A program made the translations under genes and the position numbers. DNA of 64,000 bases from Dryas octopetala (taxonomy: Eukaryota; Streptophyta; Magnoliopsida; Rosales; Rosaceae), in assembly GCA_963921425.1 (NCBI GenBank), contig OY992836.1:15269614-15333613 (forward strand), written 5' to 3'. Below the pieces are notes generated by a model. The model was not told where the DNA came from and ran no database searches. It saw nothing but the letters and a program-made list of their open reading frames with translations. Positions 23,935-36,940 of this stretch are shown here, piece after piece (position 1 is the first letter of the stretch; the number at the start of each line of letters is the position of its first letter).

Positions 23935-25068
23935 CAAGGTATTAAATTTCGTTTTTTTTAGGATTCTGAAATCGAAACACATATTTAACAATTTTTCGTA
24001 AAGATTTTACTGAAATTTTCAAAATTTTCAAAATTTCGGTGAAATTTATCGAAATTATCAAAAAATTTCTATTTTCTCAAACTTCAGAAATTCACCAAAA
24101 ATAGTTCGATATTCCAAATAATTCTTCGAAAAATTTTACGGACTCGTATTGATGAGTACTAATTTCTTATGACCTTAAAATAGTTAAATTGCTTTCAAAA
24201 AAATTATGAAAAATATTAATCTCATAATTTAATTCTGAAAAAAATAATAATCACCAAATTATTGAATTTTCATTTTCTAAAATTCATTTCCAAACAACTA
24301 AGCTTTAGAACCACAACCAAAGGTCTAAATTAGTTAAAATAAACTTAAGAAAATTTCTAATTCGTTTAAACAAACCTTAAAACAAGTTTGAAAAATTTAA
24401 GTAACAAAATTAGCATAAGCCAAAATTTGGGTTGTTACACTCAGTGAAGACAAAGCTTGGCTAGGTGAGAGGCACATGAAAAAAGGAATGAAAGATAAAA
24501 AAAAAGGGGGGGGGGGGTTTGGGGCCTTTGGGCAATTGGGCAATTGGAAAGAAAAAAATTAAAATTTCATTTAGTTATTTTAAACCTTAAACTCTAATAC
24601 ATGCATTTATATATAAAAAAATAATTAAAAATATCCTAAAGGGCCTAAAACGTACTATCTAAAGATTATAGAGTATATAGGGTTTAATGTATAGATTATA
24701 GAGTATAAAGAGTATTAGGGTATATAGAGTATTAGAGTTTAAATTTTAGTGTATAATTAAATTATATAGTATAAAAAATATACTAATTTTATTTATTCAT
24801 TATACTAATTTTATTTAACAGTATTTGCTCTAGTGCGCATTATATTCACCTTATATCACATGAAACCTACTATATAATTTAGTTTCTTCAATGTTTTTTA
24901 TCAATTTAGTAGATAATTAATATGTTAAATAAACATATGGTAAAGTTTCATTAAAAATTTTCGTATTTTAATAGCAATTTATGTCGTTTTCGTCCAATTT
25001 TTGTTAAAATTTAAAAATCTTCGAAATTTTCATCAAAATTTTATCGAAATCTAAAATTGAATTCCTTG
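23935..25068. mobile_element. Non-autonomous hAT-like element
   Basis: The ends CAAGGTATTAAATTTCG and CAAGGAATTCAATTTTAG (reversed right end) are inverted copies. The 8-bp flanks ATTAGGAC (23927-23934) and ATTAGAAC (25069-25076) differ at one base, as expected for an old hAT insertion. The subterminal regions are rich in AAATTTCG and CGAAATTT motifs. The 1.1-kb interior is AT-rich without a transposase frame. Confidence 0.65.
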
Positions 25069-25076
25069 ATTAGAAC

Positions 25077-27190
25077 TCAAATTTCAATTATTGAGTATTA
25101 ATATATAAAGTTTATAACATATGAATTAGCAGATAGTTGTGTTAGGGTTATACTATTATTTTTCAAAAAATGAGAGAAGAAAGATTGTTGTGATATAGGA
25201 AATTGTACATACAATTGACAAGTTACAGTTGGAGTGGGGGTCCTCCTAATGAAAAGCAGGTGGTCTTTATATAATTATAAGTAGACTTTTTCTGGTTTTT
25301 TGTTTTTGGCTTTGTTTATCTTGTGCGTAAAGAACAAAACAGAGATCAAAGCTCATTCACCGTCCACTGTCTGACTTAACACGTTGCTCGCTTCGATTGT
25401 TCTCCTCGCTATACGCTTTCCCTTCTTTTTCTACACTTCCTTCTCCAAAATACTTGTCTACACAGATATCAAATCATTTGCAGGCCATAAATGGATTCAA
25501 CTCCAAATTACCAAAAAGCCCTTCCACCCTCCAGACTGGAGAGCCTGGAGGAGTTTTTGGTAAATTATTAATTAAATTGACATGCAGGCAGCTAGCTAAG
25601 CCATGAAGCCATGTCATCGAGCCGCGAGTGGCGCGCCCGCTCGGCTTCCTCGTCGTGGAAGGGTCTCGGTCATTTGGCGGCAACACGTGGCGCGAGGTTG
25701 TAATTTAGCGCCAGCGTGGCAGGTGTGTCAGTCAGAATGTTCGTTTGAAAACGCGCGAAAAGCGACGGGGCAGGGAAGGGAATAAGAATAATTAATGGAT
25801 GTATGTTTTGTGAGATTTTGACGAGAAGTTGAAGAAAAGAAGAAGGCAAGATAAGATAAGATGGAGCTTTCAGTTGGGGGGGTCCATGAGGAAGATATAT
25901 AGTAGTCACGGCAAAACGGGACAGTAACAACACCAACAATGTTTCTTTGCACCCAAATTAATTTAGTAATGATTATTGCACCTCTCACTAGCTAGTACGT
26001 ACCATGTATGTTTTAAGTTATTAGTGGGTTTAATTTATCAGAGTTTTTCTTTGGTATAATGAATTATATCTGATAATGAAAAATTTTATATTTTAGTAGT
26101 AAAATAGTGAATTCATTCAATTAATCTAAAGTAAAAAAGTGCTGTATATGTGACAGAATTTTCCTTGGTTTATATGTTACAACCAGCAAAAACTCATAGT
26201 GCTTGTGTAAAATTTGAAGGGAAAAAGAGTTCTAACATGTTGTTGAGAGTTGATAGCAACCCTAAAAGAAATAAAAGAATTAATAACATGCTAGCTAGTC
26301 ATATTGAATGAACACAAAGACATTACCTCAGGCTACTAATAGTCTAATATATAGTGGTTAGTCGATCTCTAACTTCAGTGAGATTTTTTTTAATATTTAA
26401 TTCTCAAAAAAACCTTGTCATTTAGTTTGTTAATAGTGGTAAAGTTATGTTGGGATGTATGGATTAATCAAGCAGGGTCCAATTGTTTTCTTTTTCTTTT
26501 TTTTTTTTCAAAATTTTCCTAGGTTATTTTAGTTCATAGCTCAGTTTAAAAGACTTAAATGAATAGTCATCGTTGTTAAGAACAATCAAAATCGAATGAT
26601 AATTTGCACGTAACTTCTGTCTTTGACATAAAAGAATTAGGTTGGATTACCCTTTTAGGCCGGCTTTCTCCTCATTTTCGAAAACAAAGTGAGAGCTATT
26701 TCTAATGAACTTGAGACAATCTCCTAAGTAAATCCAATCCAAGCCAATTTGAAATCCAGTTTTGTTTGTGTGTCCGTTTATTCACATCGGTTTATTTTCA
26801 TTCTAATTGTTACTACATTGCACATGTATTATGAATTTAAATTTTTCCAGTAATATTTTTTTTTTGTTTTAATCTAAATCAGTGTAATATAAATTAAAGG
26901 GTTATAAATACATATAATCTCACTTACTCTCAATAAGTGTTAAGAACCTATTACTTTTTTATTCCTATATAACTTTGTAGCTTTATACATCTATAAGAAT
27001 TTCAACAAAATGAGGAAATTGCCTTTTTAACTTGGAGGAGAGAAATTTGTAAAATCTCGTGAGTGGCGAAATGAAGAAAAAATGGAGGGGAGAAAAAGTG
27101 GGTTTCTGTAGGAAGCTAGGCAGTGACATCAGCAACTGGGGACAAGCCTGAACCCATGCGCAATCGAGCGGTCCTCATCCCTCACCTTCC
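25077..27190. other. Intergenic region upstream of the NAC gene
   Basis: AT-rich, except for a GC-rich island at 25590-25770 (GCGCGCCCGC, ACACGTGGCGCG) that has no convincing coding frame. It could be a regulatory island or a remnant of something lost. Nothing else was identified. Confidence 0.45.
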
Positions 27191-27453
27191 TCCCTTTTAT
27201 ATTCTCTCCCTCTCTCGATCCCTCCCAACCGAATTTCTTAACTCTCTCTCTTTTGATCTCTCTCCCTTCAATTTCTTCTATTAATTATCTTCTCGATCTA
27301 CTTTTGTTTGATTATTAGAAACATTTTCTTCTTCTTCTTCTACGGAGTACTCCTAGCTTGCTTCATCAATTTGTCTTCTTCTTCTTCTTCATTGTTTCTG
27401 TCTTTTACGAGTAATTACACCGAAAGTATACCACCTCTCTTCTCTCCCAGAAG
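27191..27453 (+). promoter_or_regulatory. Probable 5'-UTR exon of the NAC gene
   Basis: A pyrimidine-rich block (CTCTCTC and TCTTCTTC runs) preceded by a TATA-like TTTTATATT at about 27195. It ends in a strong donor, CCAGAAG/GTAAGTC, at 27454. A matching acceptor TTGATGCAG lies at 29386, 20 bases before the NAC ATG. A 1.9-kb leader intron (27454-29386) is inferred. Confidence 0.5.
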
Positions 27454-29405
27454 GTAAGTCTAATTATTTATTAATTAAGTAATTTGTGGTGGGTTGCATG
27501 GCAAATTCCTTATCATACAAAACGTAGTGCGTCGGTCTCATTCCAATTAAACAAACTTTTAGTATATATCATCATCTCATCTTCTGTATTTTTTCTTGGT
27601 AATTAACACGATGGAGATCAGCAACTCTACTGTCTATCAGTTTCAGTTTCCGAATGCGAATGTTTTAATCTCTGTATTCAAGAAATTAATGACTAGATGT
27701 AAGAGTTGGATCAATTCCTAGTAGCTATGCCTAGCTATGCTATATATATAGGGCTTCTTCTTCCTTTCACACACTGTTGTGTCATTTCCCACAATACAAC
27801 TCTTCTTCTTCCATATATATTGATCATATATACTTGATTATAATTTTTGACTTCTTCGATCTGCTGGTAGTTGGGTCGCTCCATATCACTACTCAAACCA
27901 TCCATGAAAAAATTGCGATCACTTATTATATATATATGGATTCGTTGAGAATGATATATATTCTGATGATCCACTTCATGGTTTATTTGAAGTAGAAGAC
28001 CTTCCGGTGAGATCTTCACGGTATGAGAAGTTTGCAGTCCGTTTGATAATAATCGAGTGACATTCTACTAATGATCTCTCTTTATGAGGAATTAGCACAT
28101 GATCACTAAGAGTCAACATCGTCTTTCATCTATTGTTGAACACATTATTTTTTGTCCTAACTCCTAAGCTCCTAGCTAGCTAGCTAGTTAACTCAGTTTT
28201 AAATTGTCTTAAAAGAGGAAAAGAAGAGGAAGATTAATATACCAGCTGGGGTTTTAAGGTTAAGCTTAATTAAACTATACATCAGCTAATTTTGAATGAG
28301 TTTAGAGCTAGACCATTGATCATAAATAGCCATAACCTTTTTGATCTCTTCTTTTCTTTTCTGGGTCAGCGCGCATTTTCTCAGTGTCTATCTCAAAAGA
28401 AAAAGAGTCAGATATATGTGCCATGAAAATTCTCGACAAACAGACAAGAGGGTCAGAACCCCGTTTCCGCAGTGAGACTCACACTCACACTCACAACTGT
28501 GCTCTCTGCCCTTTTTCTCTTTTTATCATCTATCTGAATTAGTTGCAGGCCTTCATCCAAATTAAAGAACCATGTCCCTCGTTCTTTTTGCTTCTCATCA
28601 ACCCTTTTTGATCTCTTTCGAGAAACGCGTGCTTAATTGTGATAACGTCATCCACCCTCTATTTCTATAATCCTACCTAGCTAATTAAGATCATTTTTAG
28701 TTAATTAATTCTTAATTTTTTTTTTGTGTGCTTGATTATGGGTCTAGTTGTTAATTCATTATTCTAGTAATAATATTAATATTATAATAGAAACCCCGTT
28801 TGATGCATCATTTCCACCATTCACCAGCACAAGACAACATCATTAGCACAAACCTCTCTACTTGTCCGTTTCTTGAGACCCCCCAACTTCACAAACCAAG
28901 CTTAGCTCTCTCCAACTTCCTCTTGGTTTTTATCAAAAACAAACTCTCATGATTCTGTTTTCTATTCCTTTTCACCCCCTAGGTCTTTCTTAATTTTATC
29001 CCCTGCAGGGAAAAGATCATTATTGTCTTTGAGTCTCGGAGATAATATTTTTTTAATAAATTTCCTATCGATGAAAGCATAAAATGGTGGGGGTTGCACA
29101 CCACCAAATGAGCTGATGATTATCTCTGATAACACTTGTCACCTTTTCAATTCATGTACTATTCATTATTCTTTTTACAATAATATAATTTTTTTTTTCT
29201 TTTTACCTTTTAGAAAATTTTCAAGTTTAATTTCATTTTCTCTAGTACTCTATTTATAATATGGTTCACATTGGGGTTATGATTTAAAGATGATGATGAA
29301 GTTATATATAAAGCCAGAGGTAGCTAGCTAATCCAATAGGGTAAGTGTGTTGGTGGGTATTAATGGTAGTGGTGAATTTGATGCAGTACCAGACTACCAG
29401 CTGCT

Positions 29406-32063
29406 ATGATGGAGTCAATCGAGTCCACTGTCCCACCCGGTTTCCGCTTTCATCCAACTGATGAAGAACTCGTTGGCTATTATCTCCGAAAGAAAGTCGC
29501 CTCCCAGAAGATCGATCTTGATGTCATCAGAGACATTGATCTCTACAGAATCGAACCATGGGATCTTCAAGGTAGATACCACCTATATATACACCATATC
29601 ATGATCATGGATCATCATCCCATATCATGATTTTGGATCATGCTTATTAGGGTTTATATATGCTGCTCAAATAGATTTATGTATGCGTTTGTTCATTTCT
29701 ATAATCTTCTAGCTAGCTAGGTCATGTTGTTATATTCTGAGGACTGACAGGCTCTGATTCATAGTCTAGCAATATAACATGTATATTAATCTTAATATTT
29801 GTTTTATATAACATGAATGTTGATGATCTGATTGATTGATGATGGGCAGAGAGGTGTCGGATCGGGTACGAAGAGCAGAACGAGTGGTATTTTTTCAGCC
29901 ATAAGGATAAGAAGTATCCGACCGGGACAAGGACGAATAGGGCAACCATGGCTGGGTTTTGGAAAGCGACCGGTCGGGACAAATCGGTGTACGACAAGTC
30001 AAAACTGATTGGGATGAGGAAAACCCTCGTCTTCTACAAAGGAAGAGCTCCGAATGGACAGAAGACTGACTGGATCATGCATGAATACAGACTTGAATCC
30101 GATGAGAATGGACTTCCACAGGCAAGTACTGATAACTCTCATCGATCTCTAGCTCTCTCTCTCTCTCACTCATAGAATCACACACACAAACCACTGAGTA
30201 CTTGTTGTGAAGACACTGCGCGCTTTCATTGGTCAACATGGCAATAAGGAGCTCTGAACAGCCCTTGTTGACCTAGCTATATACGTGGGTTGATTGATTT
30301 CTTTTATGTGGAGCATGAATTTCTACAATTAATATATGGAGTTTGGCATCTGTTACTATATATCACATATATATATATATATATAAAAGGTCTATAGTAA
30401 TTAACATGCTTTCTCTTTCCATGCTCGTACAAGATATGAAGAGCTCTCATGACTCCTTCATGTGACCTAATCAACCTTTTTCTAGAAACTTATATGGTTA
30501 CATATAGATAACTATAGCCCTATAATCTATATGTATTGTAGATTAGTGTAGTGGAGTAGTAACACTTTTATGTGTGGTGCATACAAAAGCATTGCGAGTT
30601 ATACATTTTTATGTGTGGTTTATAACATATATATATAACTGTATGGTAAAAGAATCCATAACCATAGTGTGCTAATTGAATTATTTATATCTACAAAATA
30701 TTAATATTTTTACAAAATGTTTTATTTACCTTACAAAATAAAATAACTATGTTAGTGTCAAGCAAAATCGTACACACATGGGTAAATGTAAATGTGCATT
30801 TTATTATCAGTCTCGCATATATATACATCTTGTGTCTATATATATATAACGCAAATGTATAATAAAAAGAAAAATAAAAGTGTAGTTTTTCTTAAAGGGA
30901 ATGGAACCATCTCTTCACTAAATTTGCATGCGTAAATCGTAGAGCACTAATATGTGCACTCTCACTTCCACCAACTCGATCATCAAAGTCAAAAGTTATA
31001 ATGCTTTCAAAAGCATGCATGTATTCAGTTGCTTTCTTCCAATTAATTCATTCATTTTCTGGCATGGTGTGGCTTTCTCCTCACTCAGTTTGTCAAAAGC
31101 AAAATTCCATTTCCCTTGCATGGTCATCCCCACTTTAGACTTTGACATCTACTACTTCCCTTTACCAAACAGAAAGAAACCCCAAAAGCTAGTTAAAGAA
31201 AATGCATATATATATGTATAAAGGTAAAAGCTAGGGAAGCTATTTATCACTTTTCCCCTACAGAAACATTGACCCTCTCAACCTCTTTTCCAGTTTTCCA
31301 CAACAAAAGGATTTCTGCTAGAAACGAAATGGAAAGTTAATTTCTCTCTGATCTCACATCAGAAATATTAAGTCATATCTTACAATATATAATGTCTGAG
31401 CTTCTCAACCCATTATCAATTAGCTTTGGACCGTAATGAAGTCTTACATAAAACTTTAATTTGGTCAAGTGTTTTCAGGAAGAAGGATGGGTGGTATGCC
31501 GAGCATTCAAGAAGAGAACCAGTAGCCAAAACAAAAGCATGGAAGGGTGGGACTCAAGCTACTTCTACGACGAACTTAACAGCATCAGTTCTGTCGTCGA
31601 TCCAACTGACTACATTGCGAGGCAGCCCCAAAGCTTTTTAGCCCAGAGTTTCATGTGTAAGCAGGAGGCAGAAGTTGAACATTTGAATTTCATGCACTCT
31701 GATCATTTTGTGCAGCTCCCTCAGCTGGAGAGCCCATCTCTACCATTGATTAGGCCGAGCCCAATGTCTCTGATATCAGAGATTAATAATGCTGAAGAAG
31801 AGGAGGTGAATAGAGGGTGCATTGACAATTCTAAGAAGGTCACTGACTGGAGGGCCTTGGACAAGTTTGTGGCTTCCCAATTGAGTCAAGAAGATAGATA
31901 CCATGATCAATTAGGCGATGGAGAATCAAGCTTTGGTGCACATGATGATTCAGATATGGCATTATTGTTGTTGCAGAGTGGTAGGGATGAGGGGAACAAG
32001 TTGAATGGGTTCCTAAATTCGAGCTCGGACTGTGATATTGGGATATGCATATTTGAAAAATGA
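29406..32063 (+). CDS. VND1: VND1/2-type NAC transcription factor
   Basis: Nuclear transcription factor of the VASCULAR-RELATED NAC-DOMAIN group, which switches on vessel-element differentiation and secondary walls (family knowledge). Exons are 29406-29571, 29850-30121 and 31479-32063, coding 340 residues. The NAC domain spans about 9-160, with [18 protein letters not shown], the DNA-binding WKATGRDK block and the final [13 protein letters not shown]. The C-terminal activation region includes [11 protein letters not shown], a [16 protein letters not shown] motif typical of VND proteins, and the tail [11 protein letters not shown], which resembles VND1 (YDIGICVFDN). Exon 2 ends CCACAG/GCAAGT, so intron 2 (30122-31478) has a GC donor. 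No miR164 target site was seen. Being next to an H1.3-type gene matches the Arabidopsis VND1 neighbourhood as remembered. VND1 versus VND2/3 orthology is not settled. Confidence 0.94.
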
Positions 32064-32350
32064 AATAAGAGGGACATGGGGAGGTAATAATTAATTAATT
32101 TCCATTAATAATGGTAGCTAGGTATTATAAATGTTATATGAGGGTTGATGAATCCCTATTCCCAAAGACATATATTTTTGTAAAAATATGTTTGTGAGTG
32201 TATTTATCTATCCCCCTCAAGCACCTCCTAACACACACACACGCAAGCTAGCTCCATATTGGTTATAAGTGATAATTTTGTAGAAGAGTCTTTGTCACTC
32301 TGATAATGTTACAATCGCTAAATTTATTCGCCGCCAAATAATATATCAAT

Positions 32351-32892
32351 GGGAAAAATTTAAAACATGACACATACTTTGATGGTTGTTTCATTTCAGG
32401 ATATTAATTTTGTTTTGTGTTAATGAATGATACATACTTTCATTTTGTGTCAATTAAGAACCATATTTTTTCAAGTTTTTATCTCAACTTTGGTCCGACG
32501 TTGGACCCATCAAAACTCCACCAAACTCAAAAACATTATAGTGGGTTTAAATATATGCATCTCCTCTTTACAACTATATAAAGATCACCCAAATCGGATC
32601 TCTACAATTCCAGATAATCGGCTCCAAAGTAGGGTACTCGAAACTATCCAATTTTTCAAATTTTTTCCCAGAGATCCGATTGGACAGTTTTGAGTACCCT
32701 ACTTTTAAACCAAGTATAAGTTTTCTAAATTTGGTAGAGTTTTGATGGGTCCAATGTAGGACCAAAATTGAGATAAAACAGTCCTTAATTGACACAAAAT
32801 AAAAGTACGTATTCTTCATTAACACGAATCAAAATTAATGTCCTGAAATGAAACAACTATCAAAGTATGTGTCATGTTTGTAAATTTTTCCC
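32351..32892. mobile_element. Foldback MULE-like MITE, copy 2
   Basis: A 542-bp element bounded by perfect 9-bp target duplications TATATCAAT (32342-32350 and 32893-32901). The arms are near-perfect inverted repeats starting GGGAAAAATTTA, with ACACATACTTTGATGGTTG inside. The central part matches copy 1 at 16134-16747, but the outer about 60 bp differ. The 9-bp duplication and long inverted repeats fit the Mutator superfamily. It is non-coding. Confidence 0.88.
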
Positions 32893-32901
32893 TATATCAA
32901 T

Positions 32902-35900
32902 ATACATATGTCAATATATTACTTATTAAAAATAAATAATATTAACTCGTAATAGGTTCATATTTGAACAAATAAAGCACTATGCTATTATTGAATAAAA
33001 GTCACCTTAATTAATAGTTTTCGTTTCTAACTCCCTCACTCCACGATACAATACACAAGAATGTTTTATATATATAGAGCCATACAAAAAAAAAAAAAAA
33101 AAAAACATTACTACGGTAAAATATCATGCCATGATCGATGATTGGGCATAGTCTAATTAAGTAGGGTGAAAACACTGGCCATATTGTCTATTGTACATAT
33201 ACAAGAAAATTGCATGTTAATTTTAAACAAAACTACTGTTTATTAGAGCGTGTTGTCTTTAGTCATTATACACGCATGGTAAAATGAATTATTATCGTAT
33301 AAGTACATGTACAGAAAAAATGTTCTCCTTCTAGACAATTCAGTATGTTATGTTATGTTATGTTATTATATTGTTTAATTTAAATAATTAGATCAAATGA
33401 ATTTTTTTTTTAACATATAATTAATGACAAATCGAAACCGGTAATATAATATGTCAATATAACTATAACCAGTATTACAAGATGATTTCATTCCACTCTC
33501 GCTCAAAATATATTGGAACGTACTTTGCTTTTTCACATGTTTAACAAACAAAAATACCATTAAGTCAGTAACTAGTTATATGTCAGTTGAAGTACGTACG
33601 TAGTTTAAGTTTGCCGAAGCTGCAGTGGTTTGTGATGCAAGTTGGTAATTTGGTTTGTGTACCAATATTGTGGTGTTGCATGTGTTAGGAGCCTTGCTAT
33701 TAATTGATGTGGCATCTTCCGATTGGCAGAGGTAATTAGATTGGTCGCGTGGTCAGCATGGGCCGCATGGCCGCATCTCTCGGGTGTGGGTTTAGGTGGG
33801 CCCAAGGCTCGTCTACTGTCTAGCATGCGCTGTGCACCGTGGTACCTGTTGGGCATGCTTTGTCCTCATTCACATCTAACATTAATTTTGGCTAACCTAT
33901 ATATTTTTAATTAACTTCACATGCATGCTTTCCTACATTGCCACACACTGGCAATTTTAGGTATCACAAACTCCAATTCTTTATTTGATGCTATAGAACA
34001 TTCAAATGAACACTTTTTTATGCTTTCTTTGTGTAGTTTTTTTTTCTGGATCTCTGATTGGAGTTGGCCCTACATATTAATAATCTTCGTGATGTGGCTT
34101 TTTCATACCATGTGGACCAGCTAGGTGGTACTAATTTGTCACATCTATGCATACCCATTATATGAATTGCACCCAAAATTATATTCGCTTTTCATCTTCT
34201 TTCTACTTGGGCATCTATTGTTTCGCTCTTGTAGGTTGCAGGAGGTATATATTGATTGTGAGTTATGGCTAACACTTTTTTCCAACAATATTATTTGTAT
34301 TACTGATTATATTTTTCATAAAAGTAAATTTCATGATCTCATTGATGAAAGACCTAAAATAAATGTGACACAAATAATTTTATTGTTTATACCTAGCTAT
34401 TATTAGGGACAAGGGTTTATGACCACTGCATTACTTAATTTGTTTTTTTTTTTTTTCTTTTGGGTTGATGGACCAAGTACTCCAATTACCTTAAGTTGAC
34501 CTTAGTGTCATACATAATTGGTAGGACCTGATTAGAATTATGAAGTACTGCACATCTTTTGCATGTAATTAATGGGACACTAGCAAAATGCGATTCACTT
34601 TTAACTCATTAATCATCAATCAATGTAAAGGCATTAAACGGAAAACCTTGCAAGCTAGCATGATCCACATGTTATGTGTAGTAGCCACGACCTACAAGAG
34701 CCACTATACATATCATTAATGTCGGATTACTAATTCACTTCAGATAACAGCTAGGGTTTTATATATGTGGCATCCAATCATCCAAATGCAGCTTAATTAA
34801 CCATAAAGCACCATTCCACAACATTTTGTGCAATTGCTTGCCAATAGAAACATGCCAAATTTCAGCATGTACATGTTAATTATGACACTACTATCTCATT
34901 AATTAGGAATGATTACCCAGCATGTTATTCACTAGAGCAAATAGATGTATGGCATCCAATACTAGCAGTGATATGGAAATTAAGAGTTTCTGAGAAAACA
35001 AGATTTCAACACATCAAATACAAAGTAACTTCTTCTGGGTCTCTATCTCTTTTAGGTTTAATAGTATATATGCGACAATATTATCTTAAACTTTATAACT
35101 CCAACCCTTATCTCACAGGTGTACAATTTTATAGTGTTCATTGTTTTCAACGTTGAATATTGGACCTCCTTATGATGAGTTACTTAATAATCATTTGTAT
35201 AATCCTGTTGAAAGATTTTTTATTCACCGATTCAAACCACGTGGGAGATTGGGTTTTTTTGGTTTTCTGTTTGTTTAGTGATTTAGTAAAAATAATTGCC
35301 TTTTGCCGACCCCGTCGCAGAATTAATAGTGATATATTCAGCTGCCCATGAGCTGATCCATGGTTCACGTTCCATCAAATGAGTGCAGTGAAAACCATGT
35401 TTATTCTTGAATATATAATCACCTATTCCAAAAGCCAAAAGCATATTTGATTGAATTTGATCTTTCTCTAGAGACCATATGATACAAACGCCCGATCGAG
35501 CTAAGCATCTCCAGCATTCAATAGTCAAAAGTGATCCTTGTCAAAATTCAATAGGAAAAAATGTACATGTATTATGAAAAAAACTTATCTACCACAAGTG
35601 TAAATATTTTATATGTCTATCTTTCTCAACACATAATTAAATATATATAAAAATAATAAATATATATACTCCTTATCTTATATGTAAATCTTACTCGTAT
35701 ATCACATGCAGTGTTTGAAGACAAATATTTCCTCTTTGTGATAGATCGACATGCTAATATGCTAACTGGGTCTTGGTCGGGTTATGCATCTAAGCTTATG
35801 GGCCAACCAACCAGAAACTTCCACAGGCACAGAAGCTTTTGAAATTAATGGAGGAGACAGCGCGCCTGAGAAAGATGATGGATGAAGATGAATAGCAATT

Positions 35901-36447
35901 AATTATTAAAGTGGTTGACCAAAACAAGCTCCCTTTAATTTGGACAACAATGATGGACATATACCCTGCCTATCAATATGATGATGGCACGCAACAAATT
36001 TAAATGGAAGCCAGCCTTCTGAAATCTGAATTAATGTATCAAATAATCAATTGGGATATATGGCATATATTATTCCAGTTCAGGAAATACCATGTTGATT
36101 ACAAACCCCAAAATTGAGTGGCACTGCACCAATGAGAATGTAGCAATTCAGTGTGAAAGGGACATTTGACTTTGTCTTGTATATATTCTCACTAGTCAAA
36201 CGGCGGAACAAACCTCACTCTCATCATCATTGTTGCACTTACACTGATGTTCATGTCATAACTGATTAAATTGGTTTGGAACTAATAGTATTAAATAAAT
36301 GAAATTCAAAGTTGAGTCAAAGATGTACCAATTAAATTGGTTTGGAACGTACTAAAATTTTGCGATTTGTTTTGATATCTCGCCCCACAATCAGGAGAAA
36401 TTTTTTTTTGTTTGTGATCCAAGCACATGTATATTTTATGTGTGGGT
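32902..36447. other. Intergenic spacer downstream of the NAC gene
   Basis: About 3.5 kb, mostly AT-rich. A GC-richer block at 33600-33870 has no intact gene. The open frames near 33921, 34125, 34968 and 35160 lack conserved motifs. Confidence 0.5.
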
Positions 36448-36591
36448 AGTGCTAAGGAGATCATTTCTTTTGACTATCTAGCTAGTGTATCATCTCTCTA
36501 ATAGAGGTGAGACCCACCAATACAAGTGGAGTCCACCTCTATTAGAGAGATGGTACACTAGATGGTATAAAGAGATGGTCTCATTAACATT
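36448..36591. mobile_element. Small foldback MITE
   Basis: A 144-bp palindrome. AGTGCTAAGGAGATCA at the left pairs with AATGTTAATGAGACCA (reversed right end). The inner arms share CATCTCTCTAATAGAGGTG. No clear target duplication was found. Confidence 0.75.
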
Positions 36592-36940
36592 TTACTTTAT
36601 ATATTTATCTTTTTTATCTCCTAACTAAAGGCTAATATAGTGTCACTTAATTAAGAAAATTTCCCTAGCATAGTCTATGGCCAATAAAAGTAGCAAAATA
36701 TATACATATTTAGAGGGAGGTTCGATAATCGGAATTATCTATTTTTTAAATCTCTCCTCAAAGGTTGTTGTAAACAATTAGCCAAATCGGTAATTATTTA
36801 GTCATATAAATGTATCGACAAATACAGTCCATAAAATTGATCATAATTTATCTAATCGGGTAAAAATAGCTAGCACAATTAATGCTATGAAATCTTTGCC
36901 TTTGATCAAAGGTGTTAGATAGATTCAGTAAATGGACCTT
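36592..36940. other. Spacer
   Basis: AT-rich sequence between a MITE and an LTR-like block. Nothing was recognised in it. Confidence 0.5.
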
